From: Bugula neritina
Taxonomy: Eukaryota; Bryozoa; Gymnolaemata; Cheilostomatida; Bugulidae
Direction: 5' to 3'
Length of the DNA: 64,000 nucleotides
Assembly: GCA_964035545.1 (NCBI GenBank)
Contig: OZ037767.1
Span: 14,757,998-14,821,997 of the forward strand
A program made the translations under genes and the position numbers. The notes below the pieces were generated by a model. It searched no databases and was not told the DNA's origin. It saw only the letters and a program-made list of their open reading frames with translations. Every line of letters begins with the position of its first letter. Within the stretch, counting starts at the first letter, position 1. Of this stretch, positions 49,777 through 61,075 are shown one piece after another.

Positions 49777-52700
49777 CTGTCTGGAAGTTTTGTCTGTCGG
49801 CATTCTCTCAGATTACGGACTTTAAAAGTTGTCAGTTGAGTCACAACTTCTGGAAGTCCTGCAAAGAAGAAACTCTCTTCTAAATCAAGGTGTTCCAGGT
49901 TTTTGAGAGATTTCAAGCTGCAAATAAATTTATAGGCTTATGAATGAATTAGGTATCACATGTATTTTATATTAAAGCAGAATTAAAGATATTAAGCATA
50001 CTGATTCTGATATGCCAAAGAGCAGTAGAGGGAATCATTATATTTAACGTAGTATCTTTTATTTAATGAATACTCAGACACCATTAGTCTAACAAATATT
50101 TTATAATTCATTGTAATTATAAACAATTAACTTATATTAATATTGTTGTGAATTTACCCTTCACTGTTTATTATCAGGTCTATTTAGGCAAAGCTATTAC
50201 GCCAGGTTTGCGATTGCTAACACTTTTTTCTACTTATTTAACACACTAAATAAAACTGTACAATATCAAAACACGTTACATAATCGGGGAGAGAAATATA
50301 CGCCACTTTACAATATTAATTCCCAACGCTAGTCAGCACGCTAACTACTGGCGCAAGTTATTCCGTTCCTCCCCCTTAGCTGATTGGCTAGCGTGACTGC
50401 TATAATTAACTAGTCCTGCCTTTGTTCACAGCGTACGTTAGTAGCATAGTAATTACTGTCAGGCCGAGTATAGGAGAGACGCTACGCATTACGGTTGTCA
50501 GCTATCACGTTAATTGATCTGCTGCAAATGCAGACATCACGTCATGATGCGTATAGGAGATAAGCAACAAGGAGTTGTCCTTTCGATATATAGCAATCCA
50601 AAATCTCTACAATATGACCACAAAACTAGAGAATTATTTGCAATAAGGCCAGCAAACTATTTAACATAGCTAAAGGGTGAGGCAGAAAGAAGTTTGATTA
50701 ATTTTTATGAATAACATTTGAGTGTTTATCTTTGTATCCTAATTTTAGTCATTCAGGTGTTACTCTAATTTTCTTGAACTCTTCACCTACCTCTGTTTAC
50801 TAAAGGCTCTAATGCACCTTATCTTTAAAGAACTTAGTCTAAAAGTTTATCCGGGTAATTCATAGCGGAATCAGTATTTTAATCAACTTATTCTTTAAAT
50901 GAGAGAAAGCAATTTATGTTTAGCTAACAAATACCAAGTTATAAAAGAGCAAACTTTGACTTGAACTACCTGTCTGGAAGTTTTGTCAGTTGGCATTTTC
51001 TCAGATTAAGGAATTTAAGAAATGTAAGTTGAGTCACAACTTCTGGAAGTTCCTCAGAAAAGAAGGTATCTTCTAATTTTAGGCTGTTAAGGTTTGAAAG
51101 AGCTTTCAAGCTGCAACAAAGTTTGCAAGTATTTTTTTTATTTCTGTAAAGCAAACAGAGACTTACAAACCTAAGGGCTCTAAAGGTTTAAAGATGTAAC
51201 AAATTCAACACATTCTGGTAATCAAAGTAAATGACACGAGTTATTAAGTGAGCTTCTATAAAAGCAATAGAAGCATTATCGATTGAACAGAAGTATTTAG
51301 TATTTCTAAGAAATACTAAATATGAGCACTTCTTCTGAAGTCTGCAAAACTTTTTGAATTTTAATTCTTTTAGTGCTTGTATCAAGAAAAATATCAAGTT
51401 TATTACTTATATTGTGGTGGCTCGTGGAGCTACCATCGTAATAACGGGAATGTTATCCCCCTCTGAGTGCAGCACGGGGTCACTAAGTATGACCCGGGAC
51501 AGCAACCCACCAATAAGAATCATTGACAGTTATTAGTAGTTGCAACTTCCCCGCGTGAAAGTTAGTTAGGACTGGTCTGGTGAACTGTATAGACTGTATC
51601 GAATAGCTGTATGTATTCTGGTAAATGTAGTTTTTGTTTGATATATCATTGTGTAAAATATATTATAATTAACTCGAATCTCACTGGCGAAGTTGATCTA
51701 GCATACTGAATAGAGAGTCACCTGATTGCACACTAACCCACAGTATAAAAATACAACAATATTACACCGTAGTCAAAATGTGAAAACTTATTTCCAACAA
51801 GTAAACTAAATAACCCGATGCCAGGAAATGCACTCAAAGTTTTGTATCTTTGACTTACTACAGGCAGACATGCAAGGATAGCAAAAAAGGCTAGGTAGCA
51901 GATTTTCTAGAAGACTTTTCGGATCACATTCCGTGGGAGTTTATCATGTGTGTGGCTTTTTAAAGTTTTATTCAGAGATACCTGTGACTAAATCTATAGT
52001 CGAGTACGTACATGAAGTATTCTGAACCTAAAATCTTTAAATATATGAAAAGATGGAGACTTTATTTAGCTTTTAGTTTGGGACCACAAACTTTTTTTAT
52101 GCAAAGCAAAATGTAAAATAATTGCCCCCACTGGGATTCGAACCTTCAGCTTCGCTTAGCGATCCCAAACAACATTTTACCCAGTTCTCTCCAGAACTGC
52201 ACTGGCCTCCACGTACTCTGTCAGTTTATGGGCTCCACTCACTATTCAACTGCTTAAGAGTACTTCCACAAGACAAGGCCAAAATAGCTTGTAAAATAAT
52301 GGCCCTCACCGGGATTCACACTACAGACCTCCAGCTTGCAACGGCTAACTACTTACCTACAGGAGCTTCGGGTTTCAAAACAAAACAAAAGTGTTATCCT
52401 AATATTATTTTTCATTATTTGCTGAGCTATTTTGTTTTTGAATTAGATCTTGCATGTTTACTCACCACAATGGTAGATCCATCATTCCACAGTTTGTTAG
52501 CTGTAACTCCTTCAACGAAGTGCAGTTGGATATTTCATCTAACATCTCTCCGGCTACTAGTTTGTCTGATAATATCAAAACTTCCAAGTGTTTTAGGTTG
52601 GAGATCCTGGAACATAAAAATACTTCCTTTTTACACTTTAGAATGTATATCAAGTATGAAAAGATGAATAAATATGGCAAAATGACTTCAATGAAGCTGA

Positions 52701-52963
52701 TAGGGGAATACATACCTGCAATGATCAAAATATCGCAACCCTGTGTACCCAGTTAGATTCAAATGCGTGAGGTAAGGAGCTAGCACAACTAATGGAGGTA
52801 TCTTATCAATTAAATGAAGTTCCATATGAGTAATGTGGTTGTCTCCAACGCCATCTATTATCTGTTTGTAGTCAGTTATAGGAATGAGATTTTTACTAGT
52901 CAACTCTTGCAAAGATTCTATTGGAGGTTCACCAGAATGTCTGTATGCAACTTTATATACAAC
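49777..52963 (-). CDS. Partial duplicate of ROCO-caspase gene: N-exon plus three LRR exons (copy B)
   Basis: Four minus-strand exons: 52963-52716 (VVYKVAYRHSGEPP, DNHITHMELHLIDKIP), 52606-52466 (LRR type 1, ISNLKHLEVLILSDKLVAGE), 51110-50970 (LRR type 2, LKALSNLNSLKLEDTFFSEE) and 49917-49777 (LRR type 2, LKSLKNLEHLDLEESFFFAG). Phases are 0-2 and then 2-2 three times, with canonical splice sites and an open frame. The order repeats that of copy A, and introns beside the N-exon and LRR type 1 exon are also similar. No Roc-COR or caspase exons follow before the 26307-49641 hAT, and none is seen up to 17.3 kb. It may be a truncated paralogue, or an alternative 5' cassette spliced to the Roc exon of copy A. 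Exon 49917-49777 is slightly irregular (TTFKVRNLRECRQTKLPD). Confidence 0.75.
50144..50611. mobile_element. Candidate solo LTR
   Basis: Starts TGTTGTGAATTT, ends CTCTACA, and is flanked by ATAT on both sides (50140-50143, 50612-50615). It is less AT-rich than its surroundings. The duplication is short and low-complexity, so support is moderate. Confidence 0.45.
51413..51758 (+). mobile_element. Candidate solo LTR
   Basis: Starts TGTGGTGGCTCGTGG, ends ATACAACA, and is flanked by ATAT (51409-51412, 51759-51762). Its length is close to the LTRs at 11449 and 16320, and its first third has the same ACGGGAAT word. It lies in a copy B intron. Confidence 0.5.
52121..52385 (-). repeat. tRNA-derived SINE, possibly dimeric
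   Basis: The minus strand carries GGTTCGAATCCCAGTGGGGG, a box B followed by a tRNA-like 3' end; a second diverged unit (AATCCCGGTGAGGGCC) lies about 180 bases away. Short stop-free frames here are incidental. Confidence 0.55.
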
Positions 52964-53815
52964 CTGCAAAATACTGAGTATGATAAAACTGATTATTGTA
53001 TTACTGCATTATTATTCTTATATTTTTCAAGTAAACAATACAGTTAGTATGTTGTAGGTGTGCGATCAAACTCCGCAAAACTAAGTAAACAAGAATATTT
53101 AAAGATTCTATATTTCAGTACCAGCTTTAATTATTTTAGAGGTGCCTAAAATTAAAACTCATTATATGAGAGAGCTTTATCTTGAAAAGTCAGTTGACAT
53201 TTGTTATGATACATTTTGTACTATTATAAATTCTTTCTATAGAATTTAGTGTATCTGCTTGTTAAATCTACATGCAACTAAATAAGTAGGCTAGGAAAAA
53301 GTCACCATGGTGCTAGAAAATACATTTTTTCTGCCTGAATGTGCATTAACAGAGTAAGACCTTTGGGTGAAATAATTGAGCTTTCGTGATGGAAAGTTTA
53401 GTGTGTGTCATATAAAACTGCTATTGTTGTTGGATAACAAAACGTTTAGTTATAATTGAGGTATCGCACACTTCCATATGGTGACAGTGATTGTAAATCA
53501 CACACTTACTTAGTTGCAGCGGTCTGTTGGAAGATTTAGAGTATTTGTGTCCCATTTTATAGAGCGAAATATCTTTCTGCAATAAATTTACACCAAAGAC
53601 TGTGAGCTGGTGAAGAACTCATAGAATTGATTAAAAACATATCATACTTGTACAACTGAAGGCTACTCCTAATCTGTATCAATCTTGAAGTAGTCATGCA
53701 TTTTGTTCAGCAGAACCATGATCATCATAATTCCTCAATAAATACATCCACCAAACAGAAATTATGTATAAAATTACAGAAATAGAAAATGAGGGAAGTA
53801 AAGCCAAAGTGATAC

Positions 53816-54183
53816 TGTAGTAACTTGTGGGTTTTGAATAAACCAGACAGAGAACATAACTCTTTGTGTGTAGTGAGAGATAAGAGAATCTTGTGTAGTG
53901 TGAGTAAAGTGGTATTTATTGTACTGTAAATAGATCCTTCCTATAAGAGCTCCAGTCTTCAACTGATTTACTGTTGGAACTCACCTCCCTATATACTAAC
54001 ACAAAGGTCTATTCTAGAAGATTCCACCGATTGTCGGCGAAGTTCGGAATGACTGACAATCCGAACTTGCGACTGTTTTATGCAAACAAAACAAAAAAAG
54101 AAAGGCAAGCAGTCGTAAATTATGAGAGTGAGAATAAAGATAAAAATAAGATAAATGAGGGAGTAACTCTGAAAACCATTACA
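53816..54183. mobile_element. Candidate solo LTR
   Basis: Starts TGTAGTAACTTG, ends CCATTACA, and is flanked by ATAC (53812-53815, 54184-54187). An internal TTTATTGTACTGT could hold a poly(A) signal in minus orientation. There is no coding content. Confidence 0.5.
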
Positions 54184-54194
54184 ATACCTTATAT

Positions 54195-56295
54195 CAGGGA
54201 TGGGCAAATGTTTTCGAAATAGGGCCAGATCTCAAGATTTAAGGCGTAAGAAGGGCCAGGTTTGTTCGTTGTAAATTCAAGGTATAAGGGTAACAGGGGG
54301 GGGGGGGGAGGCCACAACGAGCCGAATTTTGAATTTTTCGCTCTTATTTGTCTGTTTTTCAAGTTACTAGTTCAATAATTTCTAGTATAAATGCCGCATC
54401 TGTTGTCTGTTATAGGTATCAGTTGGTTGTTTCTATCTCTTTCACAACTTTCAGAATAAGGAAATTTTCATGTCAAAAAAATGGCCCATTGTGCCCGGTA
54501 CCAGGGTACAATGGACCACTGGGTGGGACACAACAAATATATTGAAACTTTGCTGATTTGGTTGCATCTGATCTTTATTTTTTTAATATTAAAAATAAAT
54601 AAAAATATTCTTTCAGATCTATAGCAAAAATCATGTTTTAGCTGTACAGTTTTTGCCACCACGGATAGCAGGGGAGACAAAGTCAAACGTACATCACTCA
54701 TTATCATTACTGTTTAGAAATAAAAATGTTTTTTTCTATTTCCACTTCACAGGAACTTTCATTAGAAAAGATTTCAGTAACATGTACTACAAAATTCCGA
54801 GTGGACTTTTTTCTATGAACTGTAGCTAAGGTGCATGGCTGAGGTTTGTGACTAAAGCACAGAAAGGGAGGGTAGGAAATGAGCAAATCGCAATTTATTT
54901 TAGTCAAATACATGTATATTCCCTCAATGATATAATGTATAATGAATATCATGACTATCCACTATAGTAGCAACAGCAGAGTGTTTTGTATTATGTATCA
55001 AATGACAAAGCTATAACCTCACCAGATGTATATATTAGGGGAGCTTCACCTTGTAGTTTGGTAGTCTTACCATGATATCTTTTGATATTTTACAAAAAGG
55101 TCAGAAATGGTTATATCTATAGATTTTAGTAACATTTCATCTAACTCTTTGGGCAAACAAATTAATAACAGTGATCAGGGTGCAATGATCAGGTGGCCCA
55201 TTGTGCCCCATGTGGCCAAGTTGAAAATAAATATGGCTAAAGGAAAATTTATTTTAGAGTTTGCTGTTATACTAGATAAGCAATGTAGAGAAAATTAATG
55301 GCAACAATATCAGTAAAATCTAGGCTTGTTACCTTTCAGTGTAAAAAGTTATAAAGCTTTAACGACATCTTCAAAAATTTACAAAAAAGTAAGTAAAAAC
55401 AGTTTTTGACTTGCCTCTTCAACATGTATCCTCCGCAAGTGTTGAAACTACAAGGGCTGAATAATTATGTCAATACCTTTTTATTAAAAAAAACTGCAAC
55501 TCTAAGTTAATAAGTTCTCTCACAATTTGGCCAGCTTTTCGTACCCCTATGACTGTTGTGCTCCCCCCCTTACCCCTACAATGCTGCATTACTAAGTGCA
55601 TATATAAATTGCTTTTTTCCAGTTTCCTGGGCTGAAAGTAGCTTGTAGATGCAGAATACAAAAGATATGACAGTTTATTAATTTAACAACAAGTTGTATA
55701 TAGTTTCCTAAGCAAGAAAGCAGCAAATAATATATTGGGTACACTTATAGTACTGGAATTAGTGAGAAGTATGAAAAACACTTTTGTTAGCCATAATAGC
55801 ACTAATGTCACTGCTAGTAATGGGTTCATGTGTGGCTACTCGAAGCAAATCTTGCAGATGCCCATTGGTGAGCGTGTTCTATTACTATTTTTATATGGTT
55901 CATGCTAGAAAACATGCATTCAAATTTATAAGTATAACCAAATATGCTCAGTACTCTTAGTCCCAGTTTAGTTATTGAAGGGTACTTCTCACTGGTTACT
56001 GGTGAAGTGTAAAAGCTATATGTTGTTGTTGCAGCAGCAAAGTGATAAATTGATCTGCTGCAGCATGGATATCACATAACTCAAATTGTAATACTGCTAT
56101 AATTGTGCTCACTGAAGCGTGATCATTAGTTACAGCAGCTATGCATTGGCCAGAATCTTCTCATGAGTTATGTTCATGATTGGACAGTGTTGCTTAGTAC
56201 ATACATTATTAGAATTGCTAGTGATTGGCTGAGGGCCTGATTAAAACAGTAGAAGGGCCTGATGTGGCCCGCGGGCCGCCATTTGCCCATCCCTG
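54195..56295. mobile_element. hAT-like element, 2.1 kb, without clear target duplication
   Basis: Both ends carry the 16-bp inverted repeat CAGGGATGGGCAAATG. Subterminal GGGCCAGATCT (left) and GGCCCGCGGGCC (right) are typical of this hAT group. Flanking octamers (CCTTATAT and GACTAGAC) do not match, so it may be an old or recombined copy. No transposase is seen inside; a poly-G run lies at 54296-54309. Confidence 0.72.
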
Positions 56296-56689
56296 GACTA
56301 GACTGTTGGTGGAAAGAGGGTCTAATGAGTCATTGTTGTGTTGCTGATGTTATATTTAGAAAAATAAAGTAATGTTACATGAACATTGTATTATCTCTAA
56401 AAGGAAAAAGCAGTAAAGTCATTACTCTTTTTCAAAGTAACATAATATTGCCAAGTACTTTACTCATTCAGCATAACTATTGGTCACCCAATAAAACATG
56501 TTGTACTTCACTGTTACATTCCACTCGAATGGATAATTACTAACAGCACTGTCTCCCTCAGCCTTTAGCTGTGAGCTCCACCAATCATATAGCTCTCTCA
56601 ATACATACTAACCATACACAAAGATGACTGTGTTTGCCTCTACAACAGAATAAAAAGTTGTGCTTTTACATTATCTTCTAATGAGCAAA

Positions 56690-56930
56690 CAAACTATCCA
56701 ATGAAGTATCTCCACACATCAAAATACCCAATAGAGTACCTTCACACATTATTATATCCAATAGAAAACTTCCACACATGAGAATAGCAAATTTATAGAA
56801 TAACAACACACACCATAATAGCCAATAGAGCAGCTTTGCACACAATAATAGCCAATAGAATATCTCCACAAATTAGGATATCCCATAGAATATCATCACA
56901 CACCATAATGTTCAATGGAATACCTCTGCA
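56690..56930. repeat. Imperfect 33-35 bp minisatellite
   Basis: About seven diverged units with CCAATAGAATATCTCCACA and CACCATAATAG words. Confidence 0.75.
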
Positions 56931-56939
56931 CAAAAGAAA

Positions 56940-58124
56940 ATAATACAGACAAGGATGAACATTTACCTGCTTGTAATGGATGCTGCCTTATATTAGTTCT
57001 CATCTTCTTACAAAGGTCTGGTAGAATCAATGTTCAACTTGATCAACTAAAAGTTCAATCAAACTGTAATCAGCAACACATATCCCATCATACTTGTATA
57101 ACATTATCATATAATCATACACTGCTGCAGCTTCTTTCCCCCACAACCCTACCAGAAGTAGTGCACAGAGATAAGTGTCTGAAACGTCTAGTAGCGAAGA
57201 TAGAGGGCGCTACTCCAATCCTAGTTTTGTCAGATATCACTCAACGATTATGGTTATAAATGCAACACCTAATAAATGGAATAATTGGAACAATTTTCGC
57301 TGACAAATTACGAGAGCATAGAGATTACGAAAGAAGAGAGGTTACGTAGCTGTATTACCTTTGAAAGGCGACGTATGTAAAGTGCTGTGTTAATGTACGT
57401 GCGTCTGCAGTCCAACAAGATTCGGTCGGTCCGGCTAGACAATCGACCAATCATGTGATGTGTACTTACTAGCAAGACATGGATACATGTTTTACGGAAG
57501 AGTATGCATTCTTGTTTTAATTGGACATTATAAGTGCTGGCAGTTACCTCTCAATCATAAACCATTTGACAGTAACTCGAGATTTGATTTTCATGAACAA
57601 TCATTAGACCGATTTGAAGTCCTTGCAAAGCAGACGAAAATTGAGAAAAACGACAGATTCTATTCTAGCAGCCATGTAGTGGGTATTGCACGGCGTCAAA
57701 GCTAGCAAAAGGACATTCATGTACTAAACTTTATTGTTGGGGATCTTTATTTACAAAAGAGCATCAATGCTTATGGCTGCTAAAAACTTGTTTAAGTTTT
57801 ATCATAGTGAAAACATGAATATATACAGAACAAGATTTCTTTCGGAAATATTAAACCCAGTACAATGTGTGAAGTATTATTACGGGCAACACAGATGCAG
57901 ACTAATAAGAATGTGATTGGCTAGACAACGCTGTCCCAGAGGTCGTCTATATATCTATACTATTTCGAATCAGGAAGATATTCGGCGAGTGACGGCGTGA
58001 GAGCGGTAGGTGTACGATCCACTTCAATTACGTCTAAAAGAGTGAAGAAATACGGGTATTAGCAGAGCAGCGTGACGAGTAGTAGTAGCACAGCAGGACG
58101 TCGACTCTGCCATTACCATCACCA
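56940..58124. other. Unassigned stretch with promoter-like words
   Basis: No gene supported. GC content rises at 57300-57450 and 57900-58100, with ATTGG/CCAAT words (57430, 57915) and CTATATATCTATAC (57947). These could be an LTR or promoter remnant. Plus-strand ORFs 56915-57259 and 57460-57705 have no recognised family. Confidence 0.35.
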
Positions 58125-61044
58125 TCAGGGCGAACTGAAAGCTCGATTCCTGTTTCCATAGCAACAGTCATACAAACAATATGGACACCAGGGGCATTCA
58201 CTGATCAGAATGTTCGCTGTTCACAATTACGACAACAAATTAGGATCATCAAATGAAGGATAGCAGCAAATGTTGGATGACATTTCAGCAGCATGTATTC
58301 GCACTCTCTAGTGCTTTTGACGGCTCCATCACAAAACATTAGTGAAATAGCAGTGTGTTGAAAGTGTAATGAATTATATTCTAGCATAAACACTCATAAA
58401 ACTTACCCTAAATCATAGCTTGAGCCACCATTGTCATAAGATGACCTGAAATACATTAGGCATACATGTATGTATTACACATGCATGTTTATATTACACA
58501 CATATCTACAACATATACATGCAAATATTATATGTATATTTTCCTTTATGCTATTAGACCTTCAACAAAGTGGTGGTCAGTTTATTAGGAGAGGCCAGCA
58601 TGAGCTGAGGCTACTCTTGCACATTATTATGATACAGACTTACAAGCACCTGTACCACATGTCTATATATTGTAACACAGGGGCAGACCTGCAAGCACCT
58701 GTACCACATGTCTATATATTGTGACACAGGGGCAGACCTGCAAACACCTGTATCGCATGTCTACATATTTTGGCACGTAAACCTACCATCTGTCAGAGCC
58801 TCGACTTCTTGGCAGAGGACTTCTGTCCCTAGAGTAGGGGTCTGACCGAGAGTATGAATCCCTAGGTTGGTAAGGGTCTTTGGAGTAGGAGTCTTTTGAA
58901 TAAGGGTCTTTTGAGTATGGATCTTTTGAGTAGGGATCTTTAGAGTAGGGATCTTTGGAATAAGGGTCTTTTGAATATGGATCTTTTGAATATGGATCAC
59001 GTGATATGGGTCTTCGATCATACATGTCCCTGTGTGACAAACAGAAAGTGAGTATGGGAGGAGTTACTTCGACTGAGAGGAGTGAGTGTGACTGAGAGGA
59101 AGTGTGACTAAGAGGAGGGAGTGTCACTGAGAGAAGGTAGTGTGACTGAGAGGAGGTGGTGTGACTGAGAGGAGGTAGTGTGACTGAGAGGAGGCAGTGT
59201 GACTGAGAGGAGGTAGTGTGACTGGGAGGAGGCAGTGTGACTGAGAGGAGGTAGTGTGACTGAGAAAAGGTTGTGTGACTGCGAGGAGGTAGCGTGACTT
59301 AGGAGGTAGTGTGACTGAGAGATGTTAGTGTGACTGAGAGGAAGGAGTGTGACTGAGAGAAGGTAGTGTGACTGAGAAAAGGTAGTGTCACTGAGAGAAG
59401 GTAGTGTGACTGAGAGATGTTAGTGTGACTGCGAGGAGGCACTGTTTTTATTTCTACTTCTACTTCTACTAACAGAGAAGTTAGCAGAAGTAGGAAAGAT
59501 ATTTACCTGGGTGGAGGTCGTCTCTCATATGGGTCCCTACCATAAGGGTCTCTAGCGTAGGGGTCCCTGGCGTATGGGTCTCTAGCATAGGGGTCTCTTG
59601 CATAAGGATCCCTAGCGTAGGGGTCACGTGCGTATGGATCCCTGGCATAGGGGTCGCGATCATAGTAGTCCCTACTACTTCGGCTATGAAACAGAACGAC
59701 ACACCAACTCATCATTTAACTTGGATATGACCTACTAATTGCATGAAAGATACATCAGTACAGAGGTTTTAGAAAACAAGAATGAACTTACGGGGGAGGG
59801 TAGTCGTCGTACCGATCTCTCCTATCTCTACTGCGGTAGCCATCTCCCCCTCCACTGTAACCACCACCCCCGCCTCCACTGTAACCACCCCCACCTCCAT
59901 TGTAACCACCACCGCCTCCATTGTAACCACCTCTTCCTCTTCCACCACGAAAACCTCTGCCTCCGCGTCCACCGCGACCTCCTCGGGAAGGTTTACCATG
60001 TGACATCTGAGTATTCAGAAACAGTGTTTGTATATATTATATAATAAGTTTATATAATAAGTTTTCATATCTGGTTTAGAGCATTCAGGGAAGCTAATCT
60101 AGTCACACAAACAGCTGATATGTGTAGCTCTTCAGGTAAAACTTACAAAAAAAACCAAAATGACTGTTTAAATCATGATGGACGAATCATTAACAACTCG
60201 TGCACAATGGCCGAGCCTATACTCATAGTGTTGTTCAGTACATGCAACGCACCTCAACTTTGATGGTGGCGCCTGCGAAGAATGCCCCGTCTAAACTCTT
60301 CACAGCTTCGTACGCTTCCTCCTCATTGTCCATGTGCTGGATAATAAGAATATTTGTTTTCAACCTGAGTAGTATGAAACTATCAGCCCAATATCTACTA
60401 CCGAAGGCATTGGGTCGAACAGGGCGCTATTTAACTGTTCCGTGAAACCGACAGTCTTTATATCCATGAGTTGATAAAATAATTAAGAAAGTCTTCTGCT
60501 ATCAACAGCTTGAGACTTACCAAACCCACTGATTGCAAGACATGCGTGTCAGAAAAACAAGGAAAGCAAAAGTGCAAAATGAATGCACTATGTAAAGTAT
60601 AATCATACCTCCTTTGGGGAATTTGATCTTTCTGCCCTTTGAAAATTGCAACATGGCAGTTGATATGTATTGTTATTAAACAGGTGTTAACATTCTTTCA
60701 AAGTATTTGCAATGCATAATTTTGTCTAGTAAATTTGGACTGATGTTACATTTAAACAAAGTACTGTGAAGTTACTAGAATCAGTAAACTTTAAGCTTGA
60801 TTGTAATAAAGCTGAGTGTAAGGTGACCTTTAAACCAGATGCGTAGAATATCTTCTCAACAGTTAAATTAGCACTACATTTTGGTAACACATTTAGAAAT
60901 AAATTGATAGGCTCTGAAACATACCACAAAACCAAAGTTGGTGAGTATAGAACACTCGGTGACTGTTCCATATTTGTCAAACAATGATTGTAGCTCCCCA
61001 CTGCGAGCACCATCAGATATATTTCCGATAAAAATCTTCACCAT
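58125..61044 (-). CDS. RBM4/Lark-like RNA-binding protein: one RRM, RGG box, RDPY/SKDPY repeats
   Basis: Exons: 61044-60925 (ATG start), 60336-60253, 60006-59792, 59683-59507, 59029-58787, 58445-58407, and a probable last exon 58149-58125 with TGA. All phases fit, giving about 300 residues. The first two exons make one RRM: RNP2 KIFIGN, then TNFGFVHMDN as RNP1, as in the RBM4/Lark group. Exon 3 is an RGG/GGY-rich box (RGGRGGRGFRGGRGRGG). Exon 4 is tandem RDPYA, exon 5 tandem SKDPY with an RS-like end. Such proteins bind RNA in the nucleus and act in splicing or translation control; target unknown. The first coding exon begins after an acceptor at 61076, so the 5' UTR is spliced. The last exon is the least certain part. 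Confidence 0.85.
58638..58775. repeat. 56-bp tandem repeat, 2.4 copies, in RRM gene intron
   Basis: Units share CACCTGTACCACATGTCTAT and ACAGGGGCAGACCTGCAA. The array ends about 12 bases before the donor of exon 59029-58787. Confidence 0.85.
58860..58995. repeat. 15-bp coding minisatellite (SKDPY repeats)
   Basis: About nine copies of a 15-bp unit (plus-strand words GGATCTTTTGAATA and variants) encode SKDPY on the minus strand. It lies within exon 59029-58787. Confidence 0.9.
59060..59440. repeat. 19-bp intronic minisatellite between the two coding repeat exons
   Basis: About 19 copies of AGTGTGACTGAGAGGAGGT with variants. It fills the intron between exons 59683-59507 and 59029-58787. Confidence 0.93.
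59525..59665. repeat. 15-bp coding minisatellite (RDPYA repeats)
   Basis: About nine copies of a 15-bp unit (GGGTCCCTGGCGTAT and variants) encode RDPYA on the minus strand, within exon 59683-59507. Confidence 0.9.
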
Positions 61045-61075
61045 TTTTCCAGCATGCACCCAGAGCAACCAATGC

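Noticed and set aside
49425-49883. Plus-strand ORF of 152 codons
   Set aside because: It overlaps the hAT right end and is antisense to LRR exon 49917-49777; no family resemblance.
54195-56295. Target duplication for the third hAT-like element
   Set aside because: Flanking octamers CCTTATAT and GACTAGAC differ, so no duplication is claimed.
58205-58393. Alternative last exon of the RRM gene
   Set aside because: Needs a weak acceptor and adds an unrelated Cys-rich tail; the exon 58149-58125 has a better acceptor and correct phase, though neither is proven.
59769-60044. Plus-strand His-rich and Thr/Ser-rich ORFs
   Set aside because: Antisense to the RGG exon (60006-59792); repeat-driven openness.
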